From positions 1-42,517 of the forward strand of contig JAQBNT010000001.1 in NCBI GenBank assembly GCA_028288445.1: a stretch of DNA of 42,517 nucleotides. Reading direction: 5' to 3'. Positions within the stretch are counted from its first letter, which is position 1; the number at the start of each line of letters is the position of its first letter. The position numbers and the translations under genes are program-made. This DNA comes from Hymenobacter sp. Lineage in GTDB: Bacteria; Bacteroidota; Bacteroidia; Cytophagales; Hymenobacteraceae. The notes under the pieces are model-generated. The model made no database searches, was not told where the DNA came from, and was given only the letters and a program-made list of their open reading frames with translations. Below are positions 32,036 through 39,851 of this stretch, one piece after another.

Positions 32036-34924
32036 ATGTCCGACACCGCCCCCGCCGCTCCCAAGAAGCTCTTCCTGCTCGACGCCTTTGCCCTTATCTA
32101 CCGCTCGCACTTCGCGTTCAGCAAAAACCCGCGCATCAACTCCAAAGGCATGAACACCGGGGCCGTGCTCGGCTTCACCAACACGCTGGTGGAAGTGCTG
32201 CAAAAGGAGAAGCCCACGCACATTGGCGTGTGCTTCGATGGCCCGAAAAAGACCTTTCGGCACGAGCAGTTTGCCGAGTACAAGGCCCAACGCCAGGCCA
32301 TGCCCGAGGACATCGGCATTGCGCTGCCATACATCAAGAAAATCATCCAGGGCTTCCACATTCCCATTCTGATGATGGACGGCTTTGAGGCCGATGATGT
32401 GATTGGGACGCTGGCACAGAAAGCGGAAAAGGAAGGCTTTGAGGTGTTTATGATGACGCCCGACAAGGACTACTGCCAGCTGGTGACGGAGAATATCAAA
32501 ATCTACCGGCCCGCTTTCATGGGCAATGCGGCCGAGATTCTGGACGTGGCCCACGTGCTGGCCCGCTTCGAGATTGAGCGCGTGGAGCAGGTGATTGACA
32601 TTCTGGGCCTGCAAGGCGACGCTTCGGACAACATTCCCGGCATCCCCGGCATTGGCGAGAAGACGGCTAAGACGCTCATCCAGAAGTACGGCTCCGTCGA
32701 AAACCTGCTGGCCAACGTGGACGAGCTCAAAGGCAAGCAGCAGGAAAACGTGCGCAACTTCGCCGAGCAGGGCCTGATGAGCAAGGAGCTGGCCACCATC
32801 CACGTGAACGTGCCGCTGGAGTTCGAGGCCGACAAGCTGGTGCTGGATGCGCCCGACGAGGCCACGTTGCGCGAGCTGTTTGAGGAGCTGGAGTTCCGCC
32901 AGTTGTCGGCCCGTATTCTGGGCGGTGGGCCCGAGCGCACGCCGGCCGGCGTGGCCGCGCCCGGCTCCAAGCCCGTACGCCGGCCCAAGCTGGTGCCCGG
33001 CGGGCAGGCTTCGCTGTTTGGCAGCAGCGAGGACGCGGCCGTGGCCATTGGCGCGGAAGAGGGCGAAACCGACCGGTTCGGTGCGCCCGCCGGCCCGCGC
33101 AAACGCCTCGAAGACGTGCCCTACAACTACCACCTCATTGATACACCGGAGCTGCGCAAGTCGCTGCTCAGCTTCTTGTTGCAGCAGGAAGAAGTCAGCT
33201 TCGACACCGAAACCACCGGCCTGGACACCATGACGGCGCGCCTAGTAGGCCTGAGCTTCGCGTGGCTGCCGGGCGAGGCCTACTACGTGCCCGTGCCGAC
33301 GGAGGACCAGGAAGCCGTGCAGGCCATTGTGGACGAGTTCTGCCCGTTTTTCGAGTCGAAAACCATTGTGAAAATCGGCCAGAATATCAAGTACGACCTT
33401 ACCATCCTCAAGCACTACAAGGTTAACATCTCGGGGCCGCTGTTCGATACGATGCTGGCCCACTACCTCATCGAGCCCGACATGCGCCACAACATGGACG
33501 TGCTGGCCGAAACCTACCTGCACTACTCGCCGGTGCCCATCACCGACCTCATCGGCCCCAAAGGCAAGAAGCAGATAACCATGGCCGACCTGCCCCCGTC
33601 CGCCGTGAAGGACTACGCCTGCGAAGACGCCGACGTGACCCTGCAGCTCAAGCACGTCTTCGAGCCCATGCTGAAGGACCTGGGCCTGCTGGGCCTGCTG
33701 AACGACGTGGAAAACCCGCTGGTGCCCGTGTTGGCCGACATCGAGTACGAGGGCGTGAAGATTGACAGCGTGGCCATGGGCGAGTACTCGGCCGAGCTGC
33801 AAGGCTATGTGAGCGAGCTGGAAACCCAGATTTTCCGCGAGGCCGGACAGGAGTTCAACATCGGCTCGCCGAAGCAATTGGGCGAGGTGCTGTTCGATAA
33901 AATGGACATCGGCAAGGGCAAAATCAAGAAGACCAAAACCGGCCAGTACGCCACCGGCGAGGAAATTCTGAGCCAGCTGGCCGCCGAAAACCCCATTGCC
34001 GCGCTCATCCTCGAATACCGCCAGCTCACCAAGCTGCGCTCGACTTACGTGGAGGCCCTGCCCCAGCTGGTGAGTGTGGTGGACGGCCGCGTGCATACCA
34101 GCTTCAACCAGGCCGTGGCGGCCACTGGCCGGCTTTCCTCTACCAACCCCAACCTTCAGAACATTCCCATCCGCACGGAGCGGGGGCGCGAAATCCGCAA
34201 AGCATTCGTGCCGCGCGATGAAAACCATGTGCTGCTCGCGGCCGACTACTCGCAGGTGGAGCTGCGCATCATGGCCGACTTCTCGGGCGATAAAACCATG
34301 ATTGAGGCCTTCCGCCTGGGCCAGGACGTGCACACCAGCACGGCCAGCAAGGTGTTCCGTGTGCCACTGGAGGAAGTGGATTCGGAGATGCGCCGCAAGG
34401 CCAAAACCGTCAATTTCGGCATCATCTACGGCATTTCGGCCTTTGGGCTGGCCCAGCGCATCGGTATCAGCCGCAAGGAAGCGACGGATATTATCGAGAC
34501 GTATTTCCAGGAATTCCCGTCGGTGAAGGCATTCATGGACGACAGCATCAACCGCGCCCGGGAGCTGGAATACGCCGAAACGCTGCTCAAGCGCCGCCGC
34601 TACCTGCGCGACATCAACTCGCGCAACGCCACGCTGCGCGGCTACACCGAGCGCAACGCCATCAACGCCCCCATCCAGGGCACAGCCGCCGACATCATCA
34701 AGATGGCCATGATTAACATCCACCACTGGCTGCGGGAGGAGAAGCTGGGCACCAAGATGATACTCCAGGTGCACGACGAACTCGTGTTCGACGCCGTGGC
34801 GGAGGAAGTCGACTACATCACTCCCAAAATCAAGGAGTTGATGACCACGGCCCTGCTACTGCCCCGCGGTGTGCCGCTGGAAGTGGAAGTGGGCTCGGGC
34901 AAAAACTGGCTACAGGCGCACTAG
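32036..34924 (+). CDS. polA: DNA polymerase I
   Basis: This is 962 residues starting at ATG 32036 (MSDTAPAAPKKLFLLDAFAL). It fills gaps and removes RNA primers during replication and repair. The 5'-3' exonuclease domain (about 10-300) begins LFLLDAFALIYRSHFAF and contains PDKDYCQLV and DNIPGIPGIGEKTAKTLI. The 3'-5' proofreading domain (about 360-550) keeps DTETTG (Asp390, Glu392) and a KIGQNIKYDLTIL motif, so it is probably active. The polymerase domain has motif A AADYSQVELRIMA (Asp737), motif B RRKAKTVNFGIIYG and motif C LQVHDELVFD (His913-Asp914-Glu915). The linker at about 300-345 is long and Pro/Ala-rich. The longer frame from 31940 is rejected because it has no family similarity. Confidence 0.98.
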   Translation: MSDTAPAAPKKLFLLDAFALIYRSHFAFSKNPRINSKGMNTGAVLGFTNTLVEVLQKEKPTHIGVCFDGPKKTFRHEQFAEYKAQRQAMPEDIGIALPYIKKIIQGFHIPILMMDGFEADDVIGTLAQKAEKEGFEVFMMTPDKDYCQLVTENIKIYRPAFMGNAAEILDVAHVLARFEIERVEQVIDILGLQGDASDNIPGIPGIGEKTAKTLIQKYGSVENLLANVDELKGKQQENVRNFAEQGLMSKELATIHVNVPLEFEADKLVLDAPDEATLRELFEELEFRQLSARILGGGPERTPAGVAAPGSKPVRRPKLVPGGQASLFGSSEDAAVAIGAEEGETDRFGAPAGPRKRLEDVPYNYHLIDTPELRKSLLSFLLQQEEVSFDTETTGLDTMTARLVGLSFAWLPGEAYYVPVPTEDQEAVQAIVDEFCPFFESKTIVKIGQNIKYDLTILKHYKVNISGPLFDTMLAHYLIEPDMRHNMDVLAETYLHYSPVPITDLIGPKGKKQITMADLPPSAVKDYACEDADVTLQLKHVFEPMLKDLGLLGLLNDVENPLVPVLADIEYEGVKIDSVAMGEYSAELQGYVSELETQIFREAGQEFNIGSPKQLGEVLFDKMDIGKGKIKKTKTGQYATGEEILSQLAAENPIAALILEYRQLTKLRSTYVEALPQLVSVVDGRVHTSFNQAVAATGRLSSTNPNLQNIPIRTERGREIRKAFVPRDENHVLLAADYSQVELRIMADFSGDKTMIEAFRLGQDVHTSTASKVFRVPLEEVDSEMRRKAKTVNFGIIYGISAFGLAQRIGISRKEATDIIETYFQEFPSVKAFMDDSINRARELEYAETLLKRRRYLRDINSRNATLRGYTERNAINAPIQGTAADIIKMAMINIHHWLREEKLGTKMILQVHDELVFDAVAEEVDYITPKIKELMTTALLLPRGVPLEVEVGSGKNWLQAH

Positions 34925-34961
34925 GGGCGAGGACAAGTCCTACTGGGTAGCCCCGCCCCTA
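34922..34961. terminator. Weak hairpin after polA
   Basis: TAGGGGCG at 34922-34929, starting in the stop codon, pairs with CGCCCCTA at 34954-34961, and GGAC/GTCC lies inside. There is no T-run, so this is a candidate terminator only. Confidence 0.35.
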
Positions 34962-35017
34962 CCGTGCACCCCCGGCCGCCGGCCAGCCGTATAGCTTCTG
35001 CACTTAACCCGAAAGCC

Positions 35018-35452
35018 ATGCGCCACGCCCCCCACACCACCACGCTCCAAAACGTCACCCGCGGCCTGCTGGGCACCTTTATGGTGGTGGCCGGCACGGG
35101 CCACCTCACCTTTGCCCGACAGGAGTTTCAGGCGCAGGTGCCCGACTTCGTGCCGCTGGACAAGGACACCGTGGTGCTGCAATCGGGGGTAGTGGAAATA
35201 GCATTGGGGCTGGCGCTGCTACTGCTGAAAGGCAAAAACCGGCGGCGGATGGGCATTGGGCTGGCGGCGTTTTACGCGGCGGTGTTTCCGGGCAACGTGC
35301 ACCAGTACACCGAGCGCATTTCAGCCTTCGGCCTCGATACCGATGCCAAGCGACTGGCCCGACTGTTTTTTCAGCCCGTGCTGATGGGCGCGGCGCTGTA
35401 TTCGACCGGGGCTTTGGATGCGCTGAAGCAACGAAAGGTGCACCGGAAATAA
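35018..35452 (+). CDS. DoxX-family membrane protein
   Basis: This is 144 residues from ATG 35018, with four hydrophobic segments: LLGTFMVVAGTGHLTF, VVEIALGLALLLL, GIGLAAFYAAVFPG and FFQPVLMGAALYSTG. The sequence (GTGHLTFARQEFQAQVPDFVP, then VVLQSGVVEIALGLAL) follows the DoxX-like pattern common in Bacteroidota. DoxX-type proteins are small inner-membrane proteins, some linked to quinone or redox balance; the role here is not established. A longer GTG start at 34964 would add 18 residues without support. It is probably a single gene. Confidence 0.82.
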   Translation: MRHAPHTTTLQNVTRGLLGTFMVVAGTGHLTFARQEFQAQVPDFVPLDKDTVVLQSGVVEIALGLALLLLKGKNRRRMGIGLAAFYAAVFPGNVHQYTERISAFGLDTDAKRLARLFFQPVLMGAALYSTGALDALKQRKVHRK

Positions 35453-35503
35453 CCGCTGGCGGTCCAACGTGGCCCGTGCTTCGGGCGCTTTATATTTTCC
35501 GCC

Positions 35504-35511
35504 GACCTTTG
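35504..35511 (+). promoter_or_regulatory. Near-consensus -7 element (GACCTTTG)
   Basis: GACCTTTG has five of six conserved positions of TAnnTTTG, 32 bases before the ATG at 35543, so it is a possible promoter for the serine hydrolase gene. Confidence 0.3.
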
Positions 35512-35542
35512 AGCCGTGCGCTGTCGCGACTCTTTCCCGGTT

Positions 35543-36616
35543 ATGAAATTTCTTTTCCTACTCGTGCTGGCGCTGCTATGTGGCACAGCTTCCCGCGCGC
35601 AGCCGGCTCCATCGGCCGCCACAATCCTGACCCTGATGCAAAAGGCTAACGTGCCGGGCATGCAGCTGGTGTACACGCGCGGCGGCAAGGCGCACGCCTA
35701 CGCGCTGGGCCAGCGCACTGCCGGGCAGCCGGCCGCCGTGGATGCCACCACCACCTTCGAAGCCGCCTCGCTGGGCAAGGCCGTGCTGGCCTACGTCGCG
35801 CTACGCCTGCTCGACCGGGGCGTGCTCGCCCTCGATAAGCCGCTGCTGACGTATTGCCCCTACCCGCGCCTGCAGGGTGCGGCCAATGCCGATAAAATCA
35901 CGGCCCGCATGGTGCTAGGCCACACCACCGGCCTGCCCAACTGGGCCACCAACCCGCTCGGCCCGGACTGGGGCACCGCCCCGCTACGCCTGAAATACGC
36001 GCCCGACAGCTGCTGGAATTATTCGGGCGAGGGCTACGTGTGGCTGCAAAAAACCCTGGAGCACCTCGCCGGCAAGTCGTTTGAGACGCTGGCGCGGGAG
36101 GAGGTTTTCGGACCGTTGGGCATGAAGCACAGCAGCTTTGTGTGGCAGCAGAAGCGGGCGGCTAATGTTGCCTCGGGCCACGATGGCCAGAGCCAGCCGG
36201 TACCCATCAGCCACTTTCCGGCCGCTTATGGCGCTTATAGCCTACTCAGCACTGCCACCGACTACAGCCGGTTTTTGCAGGCGGTGATGACGGGGCGGGG
36301 GCTGAAACCCACCACGGCGCAGCTGCTGCTCGCGCCCGCCAACGAGGCCCAACGCTGTGGCCAGCCCACCACCGCCACCGACCCGTTTATTGCCTGGGCC
36401 TGCGGCGTGGGCCTGGCTACCACCAGCCACGGCCTGGCCCAGTGGCAATGGGGCGACAACGGCAATTTCAAAGGCTTTTACATGACGCTGCCCGACGAAA
36501 AGCAAACCCTGGTGTTTCTCACCAACAGTTCCAACGGCCCCAAAATGACCGAAGACCTGCTACGGCTGTTCTTCGGGCCGGGCGAGTACCGGGCTCCGCA
36601 GTGGCTGGCGGAGTAG
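35543..36616 (+). CDS. Secreted serine hydrolase, class C beta-lactamase/esterase family
   Basis: This is 357 residues from ATG 35543; the nine upstream codons in the frame are ignored because a signal peptide (MKFLFLLVLALLCGTASRAQ) starts here. The catalytic S-x-x-K is Ser76-Leu-Gly-Lys79 in FEAASLGKAVLA, and the Y-x-N/G motif is Tyr160-Ser-Gly in CWNYSGEGY. HTTGLPNW (127-134) is the usual HTSGLP-like element. The third motif (usually H-x-G) looks like DNGNFKGF and is not canonical. These enzymes include esterases, D-aminopeptidases and penicillin-binding proteins as well as beta-lactamases. The substrate is not predictable; it acts in the periplasm. Confidence 0.87.
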   Translation: MKFLFLLVLALLCGTASRAQPAPSAATILTLMQKANVPGMQLVYTRGGKAHAYALGQRTAGQPAAVDATTTFEAASLGKAVLAYVALRLLDRGVLALDKPLLTYCPYPRLQGAANADKITARMVLGHTTGLPNWATNPLGPDWGTAPLRLKYAPDSCWNYSGEGYVWLQKTLEHLAGKSFETLAREEVFGPLGMKHSSFVWQQKRAANVASGHDGQSQPVPISHFPAAYGAYSLLSTATDYSRFLQAVMTGRGLKPTTAQLLLAPANEAQRCGQPTTATDPFIAWACGVGLATTSHGLAQWQWGDNGNFKGFYMTLPDEKQTLVFLTNSSNGPKMTEDLLRLFFGPGEYRAPQWLAE

Positions 36617-36677
36617 GGCGGGGCCGCGGACAGCGCTGGCGGGGCAACCGATTTACAACGAAGCCAGTAGGATATTT

Positions 36678-37160
36678 ATGGATAGACCCGACCAAAAAGG
36701 CCTGTTGGCCGAACTAACCAGCCTGCTCACGAAGGGCAACGCCCACGCCACCTTAGAGGACGCCTGCGCCGGCCTCACGCCCAAAATCTGGAACCAGCGT
36801 GTGCCGGACGTGCCCTACACCATCTGGCAGCTGGTAGAGCACATCCGCATCGCGCAGTGGGACATTGTGGAGTTCTGCGTTGAACCCGAACATGAGTCGC
36901 CGGAATGGCCAACCGGCTACTGGCCTGCCCCGGATACCACCGCCGATGAGGAACAATGGCAGGAAACCCTGGACCATATCCGGCAGAACCGACAGCGCTT
37001 CCTTCATCTGCTGCACGCTCCCGGCACCGACCTGCTGGCCCCCATCCCGCACGGCACGGGCCAGACCATTCTGCGCGAGGCCATGCTTATTGCCGACCAC
37101 AACGCATACCACACCGGCGAAATCATCCTGGTGCGCCGCCTGCTGAAAGCCTGGAAATAA
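36678..37160 (+). CDS. DinB/YfiT-like protein
   Basis: This is 160 residues from ATG 36678, forming a four-helix bundle of the DinB family. The three metal-binding histidines sit at His55 (WQLVEHIRIAQW), His141 and His145 (IADHNAYHTGEII). Members include thiol-transferases (bacillithiol) and many proteins of unknown role. The W-rich insertion SPEWPTGYWPAP is typical. It follows the hydrolase gene by 61 bases. A bidirectional terminator ends it. Confidence 0.9.
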   Translation: MDRPDQKGLLAELTSLLTKGNAHATLEDACAGLTPKIWNQRVPDVPYTIWQLVEHIRIAQWDIVEFCVEPEHESPEWPTGYWPAPDTTADEEQWQETLDHIRQNRQRFLHLLHAPGTDLLAPIPHGTGQTILREAMLIADHNAYHTGEIILVRRLLKAWK

Positions 37161-37177
37161 GGCCATTCATCGAACGC

Positions 37178-37214
37178 AAAAGAGCCCGGCACGTCAGACG
37201 CGCCGGGCTCTTTT
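37178..37214. terminator. Bidirectional intrinsic terminator
   Basis: AAAAGAGCCCGGC (37178-37190) and GCCGGGCTCTTTT (37202-37214) are perfect 13-bp arms with an 11-base loop. It is flanked by A and T runs on both strands and separates the DinB gene (+) from the small minus-strand gene. Confidence 0.9.
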
Positions 37215-37230
37215 TATGATTCTGGAAAAC

Positions 37231-37353
37231 CTACTTCTTCTGGGTTTTCACGGCTTTGCCCGAGGGCTTGTCCTTGATAACCTCTTCGTTTTTCTTTTCG
37301 TCGCGCTTGGTGGCGGGGTCGGTGTGCTTGGGGGTGGTGGTGGTATTGGCCAT
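37231..37353 (-). CDS. Small lysine-rich protein (40 residues)
   Basis: ATG at 37353-37351 and TAG at 37233-37231 enclose 40 codons: a start MANTTTTPKH, then TDPATKRDEKKNEE and an end KAVKTQKK. It is very hydrophilic, with a third Lys/Glu/Asp, and no hydrophobic core, so probably disordered. It was found by reading the minus strand next to the terminator; the terminator 16 bases after its stop fits a real transcript. It may be a stress or histone-like small protein of the Bacteroidota type, but that is a guess. It lies downstream of and on the same strand as the sigma-54 activator gene, 82 bases away. Confidence 0.6.
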   Translation of the reverse strand: MANTTTTPKHTDPATKRDEKKNEEVIKDKPSGKAVKTQKK

Positions 37354-37435
37354 GATAATGAAAGGTTAGGTGAATGCGGGTTGTACGGGCCAGCGGCCCC
37401 GGCGGCTGGGCGAGCGGCCGTTTTTTCCCGTCCTG

Positions 37436-39568
37436 CTACCCTTCTACGCCCACCGTGCGCCGGATGCCCAGCTTTTTCATGCGCGCTTCCAGGGTTTTGG
37501 GGTTGATATCGAGCAGCAGGGCCGCCCCCTGGGCCCCGCTCACCCGGCCGCCGGTGCGCGTGAGGGCCACCAGAATATGGTCGCGCTCCTGCTCCTTCAA
37601 TGTCTTGAGGGGTGCGGAGCCCGAAACCGACACCGCGCCTGCTGCCAGTACCAACGGCGCGGCCGCAAAGCCCGCGAATTCCAGAAAAGGCCCCTGGCTC
37701 ACGATGATGGCCTGCTCCAGCACATGCTCCAGCTCGCGGATATTGCCGGGCCAGCTATACGCTTGCAGCGCGGCCAAATCGGCTGGACGCACCTGGCGGA
37801 TGGGCTTGCCCAGGCGCTTGCTCAGGCGCTGGATGAAGTGACGCAGCAGCGGTTCAATGTCTTCGCGGCGCTCACGCAGAGGCGCCAACTCGATGGGGAA
37901 AACGTTGAGCCGGTAGTATAAATCGGCCCGGAAGCGCCCGGCGGCCACTTCGTCGGCCAGCACGCGGTTGGTGGCGGCGATAACGCGGGCGTCGGAGTGC
38001 AGCACTTTGGTGCCGCCCAAGCGCTCGAACTCCCGCTCTTGGAGCACGCGCAATAGCTTGGCTTGCAGGTCGAGGGGCAGCTCACCGATTTCATCGAGGA
38101 AAATGCTGCCGCCGTTGGCCAGCTCAAACTTGCCGATACGGCGTTCCACCGCGCCTGTAAAAGCGCCTTTTTCGTGCCCAAATAGCTCACTCTCGATAAG
38201 CTGAGCGGGCAGCGCGGCGCAGTTGAGCTTGATGAGGGCGCGGGCGTGGCGGGGCGAGGCGTTGTGCAGCTCGCGGGCCACCAGCTCCTTGCCGGTGCCG
38301 GTTTCGCCCGAAATCAGCACCGTGGTATCCGTGGGCGCTACTTGGCTGATGCGGAGCTGTACCCGCTGCAGGGCCGGCCCACTGCCGATAAACGCGCCCG
38401 AATCGGCCCCGAAGCGGGCGGAGGTGTTGATTTCATCAACCAGATAGGTGCGCTCCTGCTCCACCTGGGCCTTGAGCTCCTCAATCTGCTCGAAGGCAAA
38501 GAGGTTTTCCAGAGCTAGGGCAATCTGGGGCGTGAGGGCCAGCACGGTAGCCAGGTCCTCTGGCCGGAAAGCCAGTGGGTTGGGCGAAGCCAGAATGAGC
38601 ACGGCCGCGCCATCGGGCCGCTGCCAGATGGGCACGATGAGCATGGCCCGTGTGCCGTATTCTTCGTACACCTGGCGCAGCAGCGGGTAGCGCTGGGCCT
38701 GGGCCCGGAACTCCTCGCCGGTGTAGAGGGCGGGCGCTTGCAGCAGGTCGTTGAGTTGATGATACATGGCCGACCTGTCCAACTGGTTCAGGCCATTCAT
38801 CCGGTTGGGGTCGAGAGCTACCAGGGGTGCCGAAAGGTCATCAGCAGTGCGCGAGAATTCGGCAAAGCCCTCAAACGCCTCCTGCCGCCCGGCACGCTGC
38901 ACCCGCAGCCCAAAGTAGTCGAACTGCACCACTTGGCTCAGCGCCTCGGCCACGGCCCGGAACAGCGGCTCGCGCTGCTTGATACTAAGCAGGGCATTGG
39001 TGATGCTGAGCTGCAGGGTGCGCTCCTGCTCGCGCCGCGCTACTTCCTCGAAGGCCAGCGTATTAGCCACGGCCACGGCAATGAGCGAGCCGAGCTTGTC
39101 CAGCAGCTTTTCATCGGCGGCCGTGAGGTCGGGTACTCGGCGCGAGGCCAGCGTGAGGAAGCCCGTGAGCCGCCCACCGATGTGCAGCGGCACGGCGGTG
39201 ATGTGCTTCACGCCCAGCTTTTCGAACTTGTTGAACGGCGCGTAATTCGGGTAATCGGACAGGTACTGCTGGGGCGTGAACTGCTGCACACGCGGGTCGG
39301 CCACCAGTTTCTCGATGGGCGAGCCGGCGATGGGCGTGAAATGGTCGAGGCCGGCGGGCAGCGCTGGGGCTTCGTCGGTGCCGTAGTAGTCGCGCAGAAA
39401 CAGTCGCTTCATCTGCAAGTCCTTATCGAACACGTTGATGCCGATAAAATCAAAGGGAAAGATGAGCCGCAGCTTGGTGGTAACCACCTTAAACAGCTGG
39501 TCCTTCTCGCGAATGGTGGCAATGGCCTCGTTGAGGTGCAGCAGCAGGGTTTCGTCGGTGGTCGGCAT
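37436..39568 (-). CDS. Sigma-54-dependent activator with two GAF domains (FhlA-like)
   Basis: This is 710 residues: GAF1 (about 10-175), GAF2 (about 185-365), AAA+ (about 390-625) and a C-terminal Fis-like helix-turn-helix (about 665-700). The AAA+ module has Walker A GETGTGKE (421-428), the sigma-54-contacting GAFTGA (468-473), Walker B GGSIFLDEIGELP (486-498), and YYRLNVFPIELAPLRER. So it should hydrolyse ATP to open sigma-54 promoters. The GAF sensors may bind a small ligand or a metal or redox signal, not predictable. It is divergent from the TolC/efflux operon, with an inverted repeat and a TGGCACG sequence between. Length and domain order match FhlA/NorR-type proteins. Confidence 0.93.
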   Translation of the reverse strand: MPTTDETLLLHLNEAIATIREKDQLFKVVTTKLRLIFPFDFIGINVFDKDLQMKRLFLRDYYGTDEAPALPAGLDHFTPIAGSPIEKLVADPRVQQFTPQQYLSDYPNYAPFNKFEKLGVKHITAVPLHIGGRLTGFLTLASRRVPDLTAADEKLLDKLGSLIAVAVANTLAFEEVARREQERTLQLSITNALLSIKQREPLFRAVAEALSQVVQFDYFGLRVQRAGRQEAFEGFAEFSRTADDLSAPLVALDPNRMNGLNQLDRSAMYHQLNDLLQAPALYTGEEFRAQAQRYPLLRQVYEEYGTRAMLIVPIWQRPDGAAVLILASPNPLAFRPEDLATVLALTPQIALALENLFAFEQIEELKAQVEQERTYLVDEINTSARFGADSGAFIGSGPALQRVQLRISQVAPTDTTVLISGETGTGKELVARELHNASPRHARALIKLNCAALPAQLIESELFGHEKGAFTGAVERRIGKFELANGGSIFLDEIGELPLDLQAKLLRVLQEREFERLGGTKVLHSDARVIAATNRVLADEVAAGRFRADLYYRLNVFPIELAPLRERREDIEPLLRHFIQRLSKRLGKPIRQVRPADLAALQAYSWPGNIRELEHVLEQAIIVSQGPFLEFAGFAAAPLVLAAGAVSVSGSAPLKTLKEQERDHILVALTRTGGRVSGAQGAALLLDINPKTLEARMKKLGIRRTVGVEG

Positions 39569-39657
39569 AGCTCGAGGCGCATGCTTTAGCTTGCGCAGTA
39601 GGTGTAGATGGATAGTGCAGCCGGGAACAAGCTAAGGCAGGCACCGCATTAAAAACT

Positions 39658-39703
39658 CCTTAAATATCAGGAGCAAAACACGGTTAATTCCTGATATGTA
39701 AGG
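39658..39703. promoter_or_regulatory. 15-bp inverted repeat, candidate activator site
   Basis: CCTTAAATATCAGGA (39658-39672) and TCCTGATATGTAAGG (39689-39703) pair at 14 of 15 positions around a 16-base spacer. The sequence is AT-rich, in the gap between the sigma-54 activator and tolC. It lies about 110-150 bases upstream of the possible sigma-54 element, the usual position of an enhancer-like site. It could also be a plain hairpin. Confidence 0.5.
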
Positions 39704-39802
39704 AACAATCAGTAGCCGCAAAGTTTTCTAAACGAAGCATAATAATAATTAAATGGCTGGTATACAGGCAATATAAAGGATAATTAGCCATCCTGTCCGC
39801 GC

Positions 39803-39818
39803 TGGCACGTCTTTCGGT
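39803..39818 (+). promoter_or_regulatory. Candidate sigma-54 promoter
   Basis: TGGCACG (39803-39809) is identical to the -24 block of the sigma-54 consensus TGGCACG-N4-TTGC. The -12 block is weak: at the right spacing the sequence is TCGG, matching two of four bases. A start from here would lie about 25 bases before the TolC ATG at 39852. No other promoter element is obvious upstream of tolC in 39704-39851, and nothing else is seen in the gap. Confidence 0.4.
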
Positions 39819-39851
39819 AAGGGTGGGGCACACCCTAAGCCACCTGGCCTT

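Noticed and set aside
33242..34774. 510-codon open frame opposite polA
   Set aside because: Antisense shadow of a strongly conserved gene; composition is His/Gly/Val-rich with no family features.
37381..37435. Possible terminator downstream of the sigma-54 activator gene
   Set aside because: The stem is only about 5 bp with no consistent T-run on the minus strand.
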